Source: JBBIPZ01 sp037442505 [NCBI: Deltaproteobacteria bacterium]
GTDB taxonomy: Bacteria > CALINM01
Direction of reading: 5' to 3'
Length of the DNA stretch: 64,000 nucleotides
Assembly: GCA_037442505.1 (NCBI GenBank)
Contig: JBBIPZ010000011.1
Coordinates: 14,781 to 78,780 of the forward strand
Shown in pieces: positions 56,620-64,000 of the stretch. Every line of letters begins with the position of its first letter. Positions within the stretch are counted from its first letter, which is position 1. The position numbers were made by a program, and so were the translations under genes. Under the pieces are notes generated by a model. The model did not search any database. It saw only the letters and a program-made list of their open reading frames with translations, and was not told the DNA's origin.

Positions 56620-58196
56620 TTATTCACCTTTATAAGATAAAATTCAAGGTAATTTGGTGTTACTATTCGCTTCACAAGTTTGAATTTGTTGTCTTTAATA
56701 ATTCCTTTTATTCGCCAGAAAATTTCGTTGTATAAATCTGTTCTCATATCCATTTCAGCAGGTCCAAGCATAATATAATCAACCTTTTGTTTATCCAATA
56801 CATCAAGAAACTCATTCCAGCTAACATCGGGGAAAGAAACATACTCTCCTTTTGCGTACCATGCACCAATGTTAAATCTTGTCATAATTTTGGAATTTAT
56901 AGGAATAAGATGAGATACTTCTCTTCCAAAATCACGGTAACCAGTGTAAATTATGCCTTGTATATCAAATTGTTGTTTTTTCTCCACGAAATATGGTTTT
57001 AATTTATTATGAAGAACATTATTGTAGGCAGTTAAAAATAAAATTAAACCATAAATGTAAAGGTAAGACTTTTTTTTCAAGTTTTTTTCTGATAACATCC
57101 TTAAGCTTTCTACACCACACCCAGCAAGAACAAAAACAAAAGGTGCGTAAGGAGCAAAATAATTTTCCACAACAAAGAAAAACGGAATGATTAATAAAAC
57201 ATACAAATATGGCAAAAAAAACAGATACTTATTTAAGGCAATAGTACCAAAACCAAATATCATTAAAAATAAAGGCAAAATTGCTAAAAATAAAGGCAGA
57301 TAACCATAATATTCAGGGAAGTTTTTGATAGCTGCAAAAACTTTTTCTGGATATATCTTTATCGCCATTTTCAACAATTCCTCTTTAGGAATTTCAGCTT
57401 TACCATAGTTATATTTTTCATAATCCATATTATAGCTAACTATTACCGCTGCTCTAATTTGTGTGTACAATTTATTAGTAAACTTTAAATCACCTGTTTT
57501 TAATCGTAACGCATATACATAAGGAGAGGCAACAACAAGAAAAGAAATCACAAAAATAGACAATCCTATTAAAATCCTTTTCTTTTCCACCTTGTTCTTA
57601 AGCCACAAAACAATAAATAGCAATAAATTTCCAGCAAATATACCAATTCCTTCAGCCCTTGATAGATAGGCAAAACTTAAAAATACTCCCGAAAAAGCGG
57701 CATATATTAATTTGAAATTTTTATAAAACAGAACAACAAAAAGCATTGACATAAGTAACATAAACGAGTAAACAGTCTGAGCCTGAACAATCCCTGACCA
57801 TTTTACTAAAAGAGGAAATGTAGCAGTCATAAATCCTGAAATAAAGCCAGCCTGTTTTGAAAAAATCTTTTCACCAATAAAATAAGCAGGAATTACTGCA
57901 GCAACTCCAAATAAATAACTAACAATTCTACCAGCCAATTCAGGATTAATACCAAACATAGCTAAAGGAGAAGCTATAAAAGAATAAAAGGGATGAAATG
58001 CTGTAAAAATGTAGTCATCTAAAAAGGTTCCATCTGCAAAATGTTTTATTAAAAATGCATATGAAGTTTCATCCAGCCCCATCAAACTGATTTGGGGAAA
58101 AGGCCTTAGCAAAGAAGCTATAACTACCAGTATAAATAAACTTAATAAATTTTTATTAATCAGGTAGAGAAAATTCAGTCTGTTTAAACCAATCAT
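56616..58196 (-). CDS. Polytopic GT-C/GT39-type glycosyltransferase-like membrane protein
   Basis: The 526-aa protein has about ten hydrophobic helices. The first periplasmic loop has an acidic motif, SLMGLDETSYAFLIKHFADG, like ArnT/PMT enzymes. The soluble tail (about 420-526) includes GYRDFGREVSHLIPINSKIM. It is a paralog-like partner of the 48401-49996 protein at the other end of the cluster. Its ATG follows the mqnE TAA directly, so glycan genes appear coupled to menaquinone genes. Function is inferred. Confidence 0.75.
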   Translation of the reverse strand: MIGLNRLNFLYLINKNLLSLFILVVIASLLRPFPQISLMGLDETSYAFLIKHFADGTFLDDYIFTAFHPFYSFIASPLAMFGINPELAGRIVSYLFGVAAVIPAYFIGEKIFSKQAGFISGFMTATFPLLVKWSGIVQAQTVYSFMLLMSMLFVVLFYKNFKLIYAAFSGVFLSFAYLSRAEGIGIFAGNLLLFIVLWLKNKVEKKRILIGLSIFVISFLVVASPYVYALRLKTGDLKFTNKLYTQIRAAVIVSYNMDYEKYNYGKAEIPKEELLKMAIKIYPEKVFAAIKNFPEYYGYLPLFLAILPLFLMIFGFGTIALNKYLFFLPYLYVLLIIPFFFVVENYFAPYAPFVFVLAGCGVESLRMLSEKNLKKKSYLYIYGLILFLTAYNNVLHNKLKPYFVEKKQQFDIQGIIYTGYRDFGREVSHLIPINSKIMTRFNIGAWYAKGEYVSFPDVSWNEFLDVLDKQKVDYIMLGPAEMDMRTDLYNEIFWRIKGIIKDNKFKLVKRIVTPNYLEFYLIKVNK

Positions 58197-59291
58197 TTAA
58201 TACACTCTTAACTCGTTATATACAGTGTCGCGCTCTACCGGGAACTTCTTAGCCTCTTTAATCATTGTGATCAGCTCTTCTTTTGTAAGAGCCTCTCTCG
58301 TCTTTGCACCTGCTGAATGGGTTATTTTTTCCTCAACAACTGTGCCATCCAGGTCATTTACACCAAAAAACAGAGATATCTGGGCAACCTTCTCTGTTAG
58401 CATTATCCAGAAGGCTTTTATATGCTGGAAATTATCAAGGTATAGTCTTCCTATCGCCAATGTCTTTAAATCATCAAAGCCTGTGGTATATCGTCTCTTT
58501 TCTATTTTTGTGTTTTCTGGATGGAAGGCAAGGGGAATAAAGGCTTGAAAACCACCTGTTTTATCCTGAAGCCTTCTTAGTCTTTCCATATGGTCAACCC
58601 TGTGCCAGTACTCTTCTATGTGTCCATAAAGCATTGTGGCATTTGATTTTAATCCCACTTTATGAGCCTTCTCCATCACCTCAAGCCATCTATCGCCAGA
58701 AATCTTTTCAGGGCAGATCTTCTCTCTTATTTCGGGATGAAATATTTCTGCACCACCACCCGGTAAAGAGCCCAAACCGGCATCTTTTAGTGTTTTTAAA
58801 ACATACTCGAGAGATTTCTCAGAAATTTTAGAGAAATAATCAATCTCTACAGCAGTAAATGCCTGGATATGCATGGAAGGATAAGCATCTTTAAGTTTTT
58901 TTACCATTTGAACATAAAAATCAAATCCCCAGCGGGGATGGAGTCCACCCACAATATGTAGCTCTGTAGCTCCCTGTTTACATGCTTCTTCTGCCTTTTT
59001 TAGCATCTCTTCCATTGTAAGCTCATAGGAGTCTTTATCTTCTTTATCCCTTGAAAAGGCACAGAATTTACATCTGTTAACACAAATATTTGTAGGATTA
59101 ATATGTCTGTTAACATTAAAGTAAACCTTATCGTCATTTTTCTTCTTATTGACATAATCTGCAAGTTCTCCAACTGTCAATAAATCCTTTGTCTCGAATA
59201 AAAACAGCCCTTCCTCAAAGCTAATTCTTTCTCCAGCATATATCTTCTCTTTAATTTTCTCCATCGTAATGTTTTTACTGCTGTCTTTCAA
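58197..59291 (-). CDS. mqnE: Aminofutalosine synthase (menaquinone biosynthesis, radical SAM)
   Basis: MqnE adds an adenosyl group to enolpyruvyl-benzoate, forming aminofutalosine in the futalosine route to menaquinone. The protein (about 364 aa) has the radical SAM triad CVNRCKFCAFSRD (CxxxCxxC), VGGLHPRWGFDFYVQM and SLPGGGAEIFHPEIR. YVNKKKNDDKVYFNVNRHINP is typical. Start choice: TTG 59291, 7 nt from GGGGG; ATG 59264 is another option. It overlaps the small zinc-ribbon gene. MqnC is similar, but the sequence and the UbiA/UbiD/UbiX partners fit MqnE. Confidence 0.93.
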   Translation of the reverse strand: MKDSSKNITMEKIKEKIYAGERISFEEGLFLFETKDLLTVGELADYVNKKKNDDKVYFNVNRHINPTNICVNRCKFCAFSRDKEDKDSYELTMEEMLKKAEEACKQGATELHIVGGLHPRWGFDFYVQMVKKLKDAYPSMHIQAFTAVEIDYFSKISEKSLEYVLKTLKDAGLGSLPGGGAEIFHPEIREKICPEKISGDRWLEVMEKAHKVGLKSNATMLYGHIEEYWHRVDHMERLRRLQDKTGGFQAFIPLAFHPENTKIEKRRYTTGFDDLKTLAIGRLYLDNFQHIKAFWIMLTEKVAQISLFFGVNDLDGTVVEEKITHSAGAKTREALTKEELITMIKEAKKFPVERDTVYNELRVY

Positions 59292-59529
59292 TTTTTTTCC
59301 CCCTTTCAAACTCTATATCATTACTGCCACACCAGGCACAATTAACTATCGAAAATTCTATATCTCCATCGGCGACAGAAATTTCTTCTCCTCTTAATGC
59401 TTCGTCTTCCGGCTCCCCCACTATACCATAAATAGCGTTGTTTTCATCCAATTCCAGTTCAAGAATCTTTCTAATATTACACCACACATTAAAATTTGTT
59501 GTGTTGCCACATTTTCTACATTTAGCCAT
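59275..59529 (-). CDS. Small zinc-ribbon protein in the menaquinone cluster
   Basis: An 84-aa protein starting MAKCRKCGNTTNF, with ATG 59529 overlapping the ubiX stop by 8 bp and a GGTGGGG Shine-Dalgarno. Two Cys pairs (CRKCGN, and CAWCGSNDIEF near residue 65) look like a zinc ribbon. The middle is acidic (DENNAIYGIVGEPEDEA). I do not recognise a characterised family. Its location, wedged between ubiX and mqnE with overlaps at both ends, hints at a link to menaquinone synthesis or respiration. Confidence 0.72.
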   Translation of the reverse strand: MAKCRKCGNTTNFNVWCNIRKILELELDENNAIYGIVGEPEDEALRGEEISVADGDIEFSIVNCAWCGSNDIEFERGKKIERQQ

Positions 59530-60091
59530 TTTTTGAACCCCACCTATGAGCAGGCTCATAATCTACAAAAAGAAGCTTTATTATCCTTTCAGAAAAGCTT
59601 TCTACAAGCTCTTCAATACTTGCTGGTTTTAAATAAAAAAATGGAGACAAAGGCATGATGATCCCCCCAGCCTTTGCAATCTTTAACATATTTTCTAAAT
59701 GAATGAGGTTGTAAGGGCTTTCTCTAACAGCTAACAAAATCTTCCTTCGCTCCTTTAGTGCCACATCTGCTGCCCTTTCTAACAAGTTCCCAGATATACC
59801 TGACGCCAGTCTACCTACAAACCCCATTGAAGCTGGACAAATTAAAACGTCAAAACAATTACTGCCACTTGCTACAGGAGAGAAAAAGTTATTTTCATCT
59901 TCAAGTGTGATATTATTAAATTGCTTAACAAATTCAGAAAGCTCTATTCCTGTCTCTTCTTTAAAAATCTGTTTTCCATTTTTTGAGGCTATTAGAAATA
60001 CTTCAATTTCCTTCTTTGAAAGCCTTTCAAGAATACTTTTTGCATAGGGCATTCCAGAAGCACCTGTTATACCAAAGACCAATCTTTTCAT
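59522..60091 (-). CDS. ubiX: UbiX-like flavin prenyltransferase
   Basis: UbiX makes prenylated FMN, the cofactor of UbiD decarboxylases. The 189-aa flavoprotein has LVFGITGASGMPYAKSILE, the CPASMGFVGRLASGISGNLLERAADVALKERRK block and RESPYNLIHLENMLKIAKAGG. MPLSPFFYLKP is typical. It overlaps ubiA by 1 bp. In futalosine organisms this gene set serves the last decarboxylation of the naphthoquinone ring. Confidence 0.94.
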   Translation of the reverse strand: MKRLVFGITGASGMPYAKSILERLSKKEIEVFLIASKNGKQIFKEETGIELSEFVKQFNNITLEDENNFFSPVASGSNCFDVLICPASMGFVGRLASGISGNLLERAADVALKERRKILLAVRESPYNLIHLENMLKIAKAGGIIMPLSPFFYLKPASIEELVESFSERIIKLLFVDYEPAHRWGSKNG

Positions 60092-60966
60092 TATCCCTTC
60101 CAGTAGATATCTAAAACTGTGAAAGTAAAATAGATGACGCTAATATAGCCATTCATATTAAAAAAGGCTATATCCAATTTTGACAGATCATTCTCTTTCA
60201 CAAGACTATGCTCATAAATTAATAGAATAGCTATTACAATAAGTCCGGTTATATAGAAAAATCCAAAACCACCTGAAAAATAAAGCAACAATAAAAGCGA
60301 AACCATTATAAAATGAAAAACTCTTGAAATAATGATAGACTTTTTTATTCCAACCATGACAGGGATTGAGTAGAGACATTCTTTTTTATCAAATTCATAA
60401 TCCTGAAGTGCATAAAGGATATCAAATCCTGCGACCCAAAAAAGAACCGCAAAACTTAAAATTAGTGGCAAAACATCTATACTTCCTTTAATAGCAATCC
60501 AGGCACCCAATGGCGCACCGGACAAAGCAAGCCCCAAAACTATGTGGGATAGTGAGGTAAATCTCTTGGTAAGAGAATATCCACAAAGGATGATTATAGC
60601 CACAGGTGATAAATAAAAACAAAGCTGATTAAGCTTGTGGGCTGAGTGTATAAGAAGTATAAACGATATCAGGGTATAAAAAATTACTGCCTCTTTAGAT
60701 ATCAAGCCTTTGGGAAGTGGTCTATCCTTGGTTCTTGGATTTTTTGCATCAATTTGCATATCCACAAGCCTATTGAAAGACATAGCCCCAGTCCTCGCGC
60801 CAACCATAGCCATTATAATCCAAAAAAGATGATACTTTGATGGCACTCCATTGCTGGCAATAAAAGCGCTTGTAAGGGCAAATGGAAGGGCAAAAATTGT
60901 ATGAGGGAATTTTATCATCTCGAGAAAGATTTTAAATCTTTGCAAAGAGCTATAAACTGATGCCAT
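60091..60966 (-). CDS. UbiA-family prenyltransferase (menaquinone, MqnP-like)
   Basis: An integral membrane prenyltransferase of about 291 aa that attaches the isoprenoid tail to the quinone ring precursor. About eight to nine hydrophobic helices are present. The first Asp-rich motif is FNRLVDMQIDAKNPRTKDRPLP; the second is FDILYALQDYEFDKKE. I start at ATG 60966, where GGAA lies 6 nt upstream; an in-frame start 18 bp earlier overlaps ubiD more. Neighbours make a 1,4-dihydroxy-6-naphthoate substrate likely. Confidence 0.9.
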   Translation of the reverse strand: MASVYSSLQRFKIFLEMIKFPHTIFALPFALTSAFIASNGVPSKYHLFWIIMAMVGARTGAMSFNRLVDMQIDAKNPRTKDRPLPKGLISKEAVIFYTLISFILLIHSAHKLNQLCFYLSPVAIIILCGYSLTKRFTSLSHIVLGLALSGAPLGAWIAIKGSIDVLPLILSFAVLFWVAGFDILYALQDYEFDKKECLYSIPVMVGIKKSIIISRVFHFIMVSLLLLLYFSGGFGFFYITGLIVIAILLIYEHSLVKENDLSKLDIAFFNMNGYISVIYFTFTVLDIYWKG

Positions 60967-62395
60967 ATCTATTCCACTTCTCATCTACCAGTTTTTTTAT
61001 CTCCTCACTCATCTTGATTTCTTCAGGCCAATCCCTCATCATTCCTTCTTCCCTGGATTTTCTCGTAGCATCAATCCCCATTTTAGAACCATATCTTGGA
61101 AAACTTGCAGAGTGGTCAAGGGCATCTACAGGACCTTCAGTGATTAAAACATCCCTTTTCCAGTCCACATTGTTTAAGATACGCCAGGCTGTATATCTTA
61201 AATCCTGGACATTAACATCCTCATCAACAACTATAATAAGCTTTGCAAACATCATCTGTCCCTTACCCCAGAGTCCATTAATCACCTTCTTTGCCTGTCC
61301 GGGATATGTCTTCTTGATAGAAATAATTGCACAGTTATGAAAAACCCCTTCCATAGGCAGATTCATATCCACAATTTCCGGAAAATCAAGGCGGAGTAAA
61401 GGCAAAAATATTCTCTCCGTTGCTTTTGCCATGTAACAATCTTCCATCGGAGGTTTGCCAACCAGTGTGGCTGGATAAATGGCATCCTTTCTTCTTGTAA
61501 TATAGGTAATATGAAAAACGGGATACTCCTCAGCTGGAGAATAAAAGCCTGTGTGGTCTCCAAAAGGACCTTCTACCCTTCTTTCATAAGGTTCTACATA
61601 TCCTTCCAGAACAAACTCAGCATTTGCCGGAACCTCTAAATCTACAGTTTTACATTTAACAAGCTCTACGGGCTCTTTCCTTAAAAAACCGGCAAATAAC
61701 ATCTCATCAATACCGGCGGGAAGAGGTGCTGTAGCGGAGTAGATAACTGCCGGATCTCCTCCAATTGCAACAGCAACCTCTAATCTTTTACCAAGCTTTT
61801 CTGCTTTTATATAGTGATGGGACCCATCTTTGTGTAAATGCCAGTGCATTCCTGTGGTTTTGGCATCATAAATATGCATCCTGTACATACCACAATTTCT
61901 AACACCCGTCTCGGGATCTTTTGTAAAAACTAAAGGTAATGTTATAAACCTTCCACCATCTTTGGGCCAGCAAAATAGAGCTGGAAGTTTTGTTACATCG
62001 GGATTTTCTTCCACTACTTCCTGACACGGCGCAGACTTAACCACTTTAGGGAAATATTTAGAAAATTCAAAAAGTTGTGGTAACATTTTAATTTTGTCGA
62101 TCAAGGTTTCTGGTGGTTTTTGATTCAAAAGCTTTTCAATTCTTTTTGGCACATCCTCAATGTCTTCCACACCTAAAGCCCAAGCCATCCTTTTAAAAGA
62201 GCCAAATAGATTAGTAACCACAGGGAACGATGAGTTTGCCACATTTTCGAAAAAAAGTGCAGGACCATTATTTTTTGATACCCTATCAGTTATCTCTGCA
62301 ATCTCAAGATGATAGGCTACCTTCTCTTTTACTCGTACAAGCTCTCCTCTGGATTCGAGAAAAGTTATAAATTCCCTTAAATCATTGAAAGCCAA
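60950..62395 (-). CDS. UbiD-family decarboxylase (menaquinone, MqnL-like)
   Basis: The 481-aa protein is a prenyl-FMN-dependent decarboxylase removing the ring carboxylate. Family marks include GMYRMHIYDAKTTGMHWHLHKDGSHH and GDPAVIYSATAPLPAGIDE. EGYVEPYERRVEGPFGDHTGFYSP has the conserved Glu-Arg-Glu region. The start is TTG at 62395, one base past the cytochrome stop, with AGGGGGAAA upstream, so it depends on cytochrome translation. UbiD family members are diverse, but adjacent ubiX, ubiA and mqnE support a menaquinone role. Confidence 0.92.
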   Translation of the reverse strand: MAFNDLREFITFLESRGELVRVKEKVAYHLEIAEITDRVSKNNGPALFFENVANSSFPVVTNLFGSFKRMAWALGVEDIEDVPKRIEKLLNQKPPETLIDKIKMLPQLFEFSKYFPKVVKSAPCQEVVEENPDVTKLPALFCWPKDGGRFITLPLVFTKDPETGVRNCGMYRMHIYDAKTTGMHWHLHKDGSHHYIKAEKLGKRLEVAVAIGGDPAVIYSATAPLPAGIDEMLFAGFLRKEPVELVKCKTVDLEVPANAEFVLEGYVEPYERRVEGPFGDHTGFYSPAEEYPVFHITYITRRKDAIYPATLVGKPPMEDCYMAKATERIFLPLLRLDFPEIVDMNLPMEGVFHNCAIISIKKTYPGQAKKVINGLWGKGQMMFAKLIIVVDEDVNVQDLRYTAWRILNNVDWKRDVLITEGPVDALDHSASFPRYGSKMGIDATRKSREEGMMRDWPEEIKMSEEIKKLVDEKWNRYGISL

Positions 62396-62662
62396 TTATT
62401 TCCCCCTAATATTGGTCAAATATTCGACGATGATTTGTTCATCCTCATCACTTATCACATTTCCTGCAGTCTTTTTACGCATTCTTTTGACAGTTTCTTT
62501 CCAGCCTTCTTTTGTTTTTTTTCTTTCCAATGGCCAATCTAAAGGATGGCAGATAGAACATTTGCTCTCAAAAATAGCCTTTGCAGCCTTTTTATCAAAA
62601 GAGAAAGCAAAAGAGGTAAACAAAAAAACAACAGCTAAAGCGAACAAAAACTTAAGTTTCAT
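62396..62662 (-). CDS. Small periplasmic monoheme c-type cytochrome
   Basis: The 88-aa protein has a Sec signal (MKLKFLFALAVVFLFTSFAF) and one heme motif, ESKCSICHPLDWPLERKK (CxxCH). A Met in TVKRMRKKTAG is a possible axial ligand, and the C-terminal helix DEDEQIIVEYLTNIRGK is typical of small cytochromes c. It may carry electrons in the periplasm near the quinone pool. Its stop lies directly against the ubiD TTG start, coupling the two. The partner is unknown. Confidence 0.85.
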   Translation of the reverse strand: MKLKFLFALAVVFLFTSFAFSFDKKAAKAIFESKCSICHPLDWPLERKKTKEGWKETVKRMRKKTAGNVISDEDEQIIVEYLTNIRGK

Positions 62663-62747
62663 ATATAAGCCTCCTAATTTTTAAATTGACTTTCTTATTT
62701 TATAAGATACGTATTTTTTTTTAAATCAATTTTTTGCTAACTAATTC

Positions 62748-62776
62748 TTGCCATTTTTTTCAAAGACATAGATAAT
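62748..62776 (+). promoter_or_regulatory. Putative sigma70-type promoter for the heptose adenylyltransferase gene
   Basis: TTGCCA (62748-62753), a 17-nt spacer and GATAAT (62771-62776). The predicted start near 62783 is about 4 nt before ATG 62787, and no Shine-Dalgarno is seen, so the mRNA may be nearly leaderless. Confidence 0.5.
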
Positions 62777-62786
62777 ACTAAATGTA

Positions 62787-63272
62787 ATGGCTAAAGATAA
62801 GATAATAAAAATAAATGACGTTGAAAAAATTACTGCTTTGCTGAAAATGCAAGGTAAAAAAATTATTTTTACCAATGGATGTTTTGATATAATTCATCCC
62901 GGACATGTTATTTATCTATCAGAAGCAAAAAAACTGGGAGATGTTTTATTCATAGGACTGAATAGTGATGTATCTGTAAAACGATTAAAAGGCGAACAAA
63001 GACCTATTCTAAACGAAAACGAGCGAGCAACAATATTGTCATTTTTAGAAATGGTGGATTATGTATGCATTTTTGATGAAGACACCCCTTACGAATTGAT
63101 AAAACTTGTTAAACCTGACGTCCTTGTCAAAGGTGGAGATTGGAGTATCGAAAATATTGTTGGTAAAGATATAGTAGAAAGTTACGGTGGAAAGGTCATT
63201 AACATCCCTTACCTTGACGGTAAAAGCACAACAGGAATAATAGAAAGGATAAAAAAAATTTATGGAGCTTGA
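62787..63272 (+). CDS. rfaE2: D-glycero-beta-D-manno-heptose 1-phosphate adenylyltransferase (HldE C-terminal type)
   Basis: It makes ADP-D-glycero-D-manno-heptose for LPS inner core. The 161-aa protein equals only the C-terminal half of E. coli HldE; the kinase half is absent. The nucleotidyltransferase motif is FTNGCFDIIHPGHVIYLSEAK, with GLNSDVSVKRLKGEQRPI and DVLVKGGDWSIENIVGKD following. It overlaps the exonuclease gene by 11 bp. This ADP-route enzyme coexists with an HddA/HddC-like alpha-anomer set at 52-56 kb. Confidence 0.93.
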   Translation: MAKDKIIKINDVEKITALLKMQGKKIIFTNGCFDIIHPGHVIYLSEAKKLGDVLFIGLNSDVSVKRLKGEQRPILNENERATILSFLEMVDYVCIFDEDTPYELIKLVKPDVLVKGGDWSIENIVGKDIVESYGGKVINIPYLDGKSTTGIIERIKKIYGA

Positions 63273-63783
63273 CATATCAGGAGATTATGCTGTCATTGAT
63301 CTTGAAACAACCGGAAAAAATGTGCCTAACGGCAAAATCATCGAAATAGCAATCGTAAAAATACAAAATTTTGTTATAACTGACTATTTTCACAGTCTTG
63401 TCAATCCTGAAGAAAAAATAAATTGGTATGTTTCAAGACTAACTGGTATTAAACCTTATATGCTTAAGAATGCGCCTACTTTTAAAGAGTTAGCTATGCA
63501 AATAAAATCATTTTTAGGTAATTCAATAATTGTTGCTCATAACGCTAACTTTGACTACCATTTTTTAAAACACGAGTTAGAGAGTGCAATAGATGGTTTT
63601 ATTTTTCAAAATGATAAACTTTGCACAGTCATGTTAGCACGAAAAAAGTTTCCGAACCTCGGCAAATATAGCTTAGATTCAATTATGGAAAATTTTAACA
63701 TCAACAATCCCGACAGACATAGAGCTTACGGTGACGCTATGGCAACCGCCGAATTCTTCTTAAAATATTTACTAAAAAAGTAA
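63262..63783 (+). CDS. DnaQ-like 3'-5' exonuclease
   Basis: A 173-aa stand-alone DEDDh exonuclease: Exo I AVIDLETTGKNVPNGKIIEIA, Exo II IIVAHNANFDYHFLKHEL, and Exo III PDRHRAYGDAMATAEFF with the catalytic His and Asp. It resembles the Pol III epsilon exonuclease domain or PolC-type exonuclease without other domains. It could be the replicative proofreader or a repair nuclease; the sequence does not decide. It overlaps rfaE2. Confidence 0.88.
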   Translation: MELDISGDYAVIDLETTGKNVPNGKIIEIAIVKIQNFVITDYFHSLVNPEEKINWYVSRLTGIKPYMLKNAPTFKELAMQIKSFLGNSIIVAHNANFDYHFLKHELESAIDGFIFQNDKLCTVMLARKKFPNLGKYSLDSIMENFNINNPDRHRAYGDAMATAEFFLKYLLKK

Positions 63784-63794
63784 CCCTACTATCT

Positions 63795-63878
63795 CCTGTC
63801 CTCCTATATAGGGTATATATATAGGGTATATATACTATATAGGGTATATATATAGGGTATATATATATAGGGGACAGG
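63795..63878. repeat. Palindromic repeat: two tandem 31-bp AT-rich units flanked by an inverted repeat
   Basis: Two identical 31-bp units (63804-63834 and 63835-63865) each hold two GGGTATATAT blocks. They are enclosed by an imperfect inverted repeat: CCTGTCCTCCTATA (63795-63808) and TATAGGGGACAGG (63866-63878), which pair except for one extra T. Folded, this gives a long stem-loop. It starts 11 bp after the exonuclease stop and lies about 100 bp upstream of the transposase-like start, as REP-type elements do. Confidence 0.8.
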
Positions 63879-63897
63879 TCCATAATCCATTTATCTC

Positions 63898-63927
63898 TTG
63901 CCTTTTTCCTCAGTTTAGTCCTAAAAT
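63898..63927 (+). promoter_or_regulatory. Putative promoter for the transposase-like gene
   Basis: TTGCCT (63898-63903), an 18-nt spacer and TAAAAT (63922-63927), about 50 bp before the ATG. Pattern only. Confidence 0.35.
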
Positions 63928-63976
63928 GTATTCAGGCAGTCTAATCAACCAAACTTTCTTCCAAAGGAGGTATCCC

Positions 63977-64000
63977 ATGCCCCGATTAAGGAGAATAAAA
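63977..64000 (+). CDS. Start of probable REP-associated (Y1/TnpA-REP) transposase, truncated by window
   Basis: Only eight codons are visible: MPRLRRIK. REP-associated tyrosine transposases characteristically begin MPRxxRI, and a consensus AAAGGAGG lies 6 nt upstream of ATG 63977. The palindromic repeat upstream fits the association of these enzymes with REP elements. The call rests on this short match and context only. Confidence 0.55.

Noticed and set aside
63781-63880. CRISPR array
   Set aside because: The repeats are directly adjacent, without spacers, AT-rich and only two in number; no cas genes are near.

Overview
The window is AT-rich chromosomal DNA, densely packed with same-strand gene runs and mostly housekeeping content. 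The organism looks like a Gram-negative, respiring, probably anaerobic or microaerophilic bacterium. It has heptose and surface-polysaccharide genes, lipoproteins, c-type heme motifs, futalosine-type menaquinone genes (mqnE with ubiD/ubiA/ubiX-like partners), SelB, an NtrC-type regulator, an MglA-like GTPase and a second EF-G. This mix fits lineages such as Deferribacterota or Desulfurella/Hippea-like and deltaproteobacterial groups. I cannot fix the phylum from sequence alone.

Layout. 1-2703 (-): prfB, yebC, ruvC and a truncated ruvA. 2704-3054: a gene-poor divergent region with tRNA-Asp and two palindromes. 3055-10516 (-): dsbC-like, trpB2, a CDF transporter, tadA, tRNA-Ser, rfbA, an SDR epimerase, rph, rdgB and an RDD membrane protein. 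10586-13743 (-): a DUF438/hemerythrin/PAS protein and a large membrane-TPR protein. 13932-14588 (+): a transaldolase-like gene. 14607-18625 (-): a MOSC protein, an NtrB/NtrC-like pair and mtnA. 18641-27296 (-): a radical SAM protein, rimI and coaX, then a tightly coupled set of EF-G-like protein, HEAT-like protein, MglA-like GTPase and GAF/degenerate-GGDEF protein. 27391-38636 (+): mnmG, purB, purL, purQ, purF, pyrE, a lipoprotein, purM and purN. 38651-40542 (-): rplM, rpsI, argC. 40662-40949 (+): a small lipoprotein. 40950-62662 (-): an almost gapless run of 18 genes, namely a monoheme cytochrome, menaquinone genes, a heptose/glycan cluster, recJ, polA, purD and selB. 62787-63783 (+): heptose adenylyltransferase and a DnaQ-like exonuclease. 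63784-64000: a palindromic repeat and the first codons of a probable REP-associated transposase.

How the genes work together. The purine genes carry most of the route from PRPP to AIR (purF, D, N, L, Q, M), plus purB and pyrE. The menaquinone genes form the core of the futalosine route. The heptose genes (gmhA, hddA and a fused hddC-gmhB-kinase) make a nucleotide-activated heptose, and adjacent glycosyltransferases and a methyltransferase could use it.

The most unusual items are an apparent AUU start codon on mnmG, a three-domain heptose protein ending in a P-loop kinase-like domain, the EF-G/HEAT/MglA/GAF cluster, a DsbC-like protein with a heme-c motif, and an SDR lacking its catalytic tyrosine. 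No CRISPR array, prophage or complete insertion sequence is visible.
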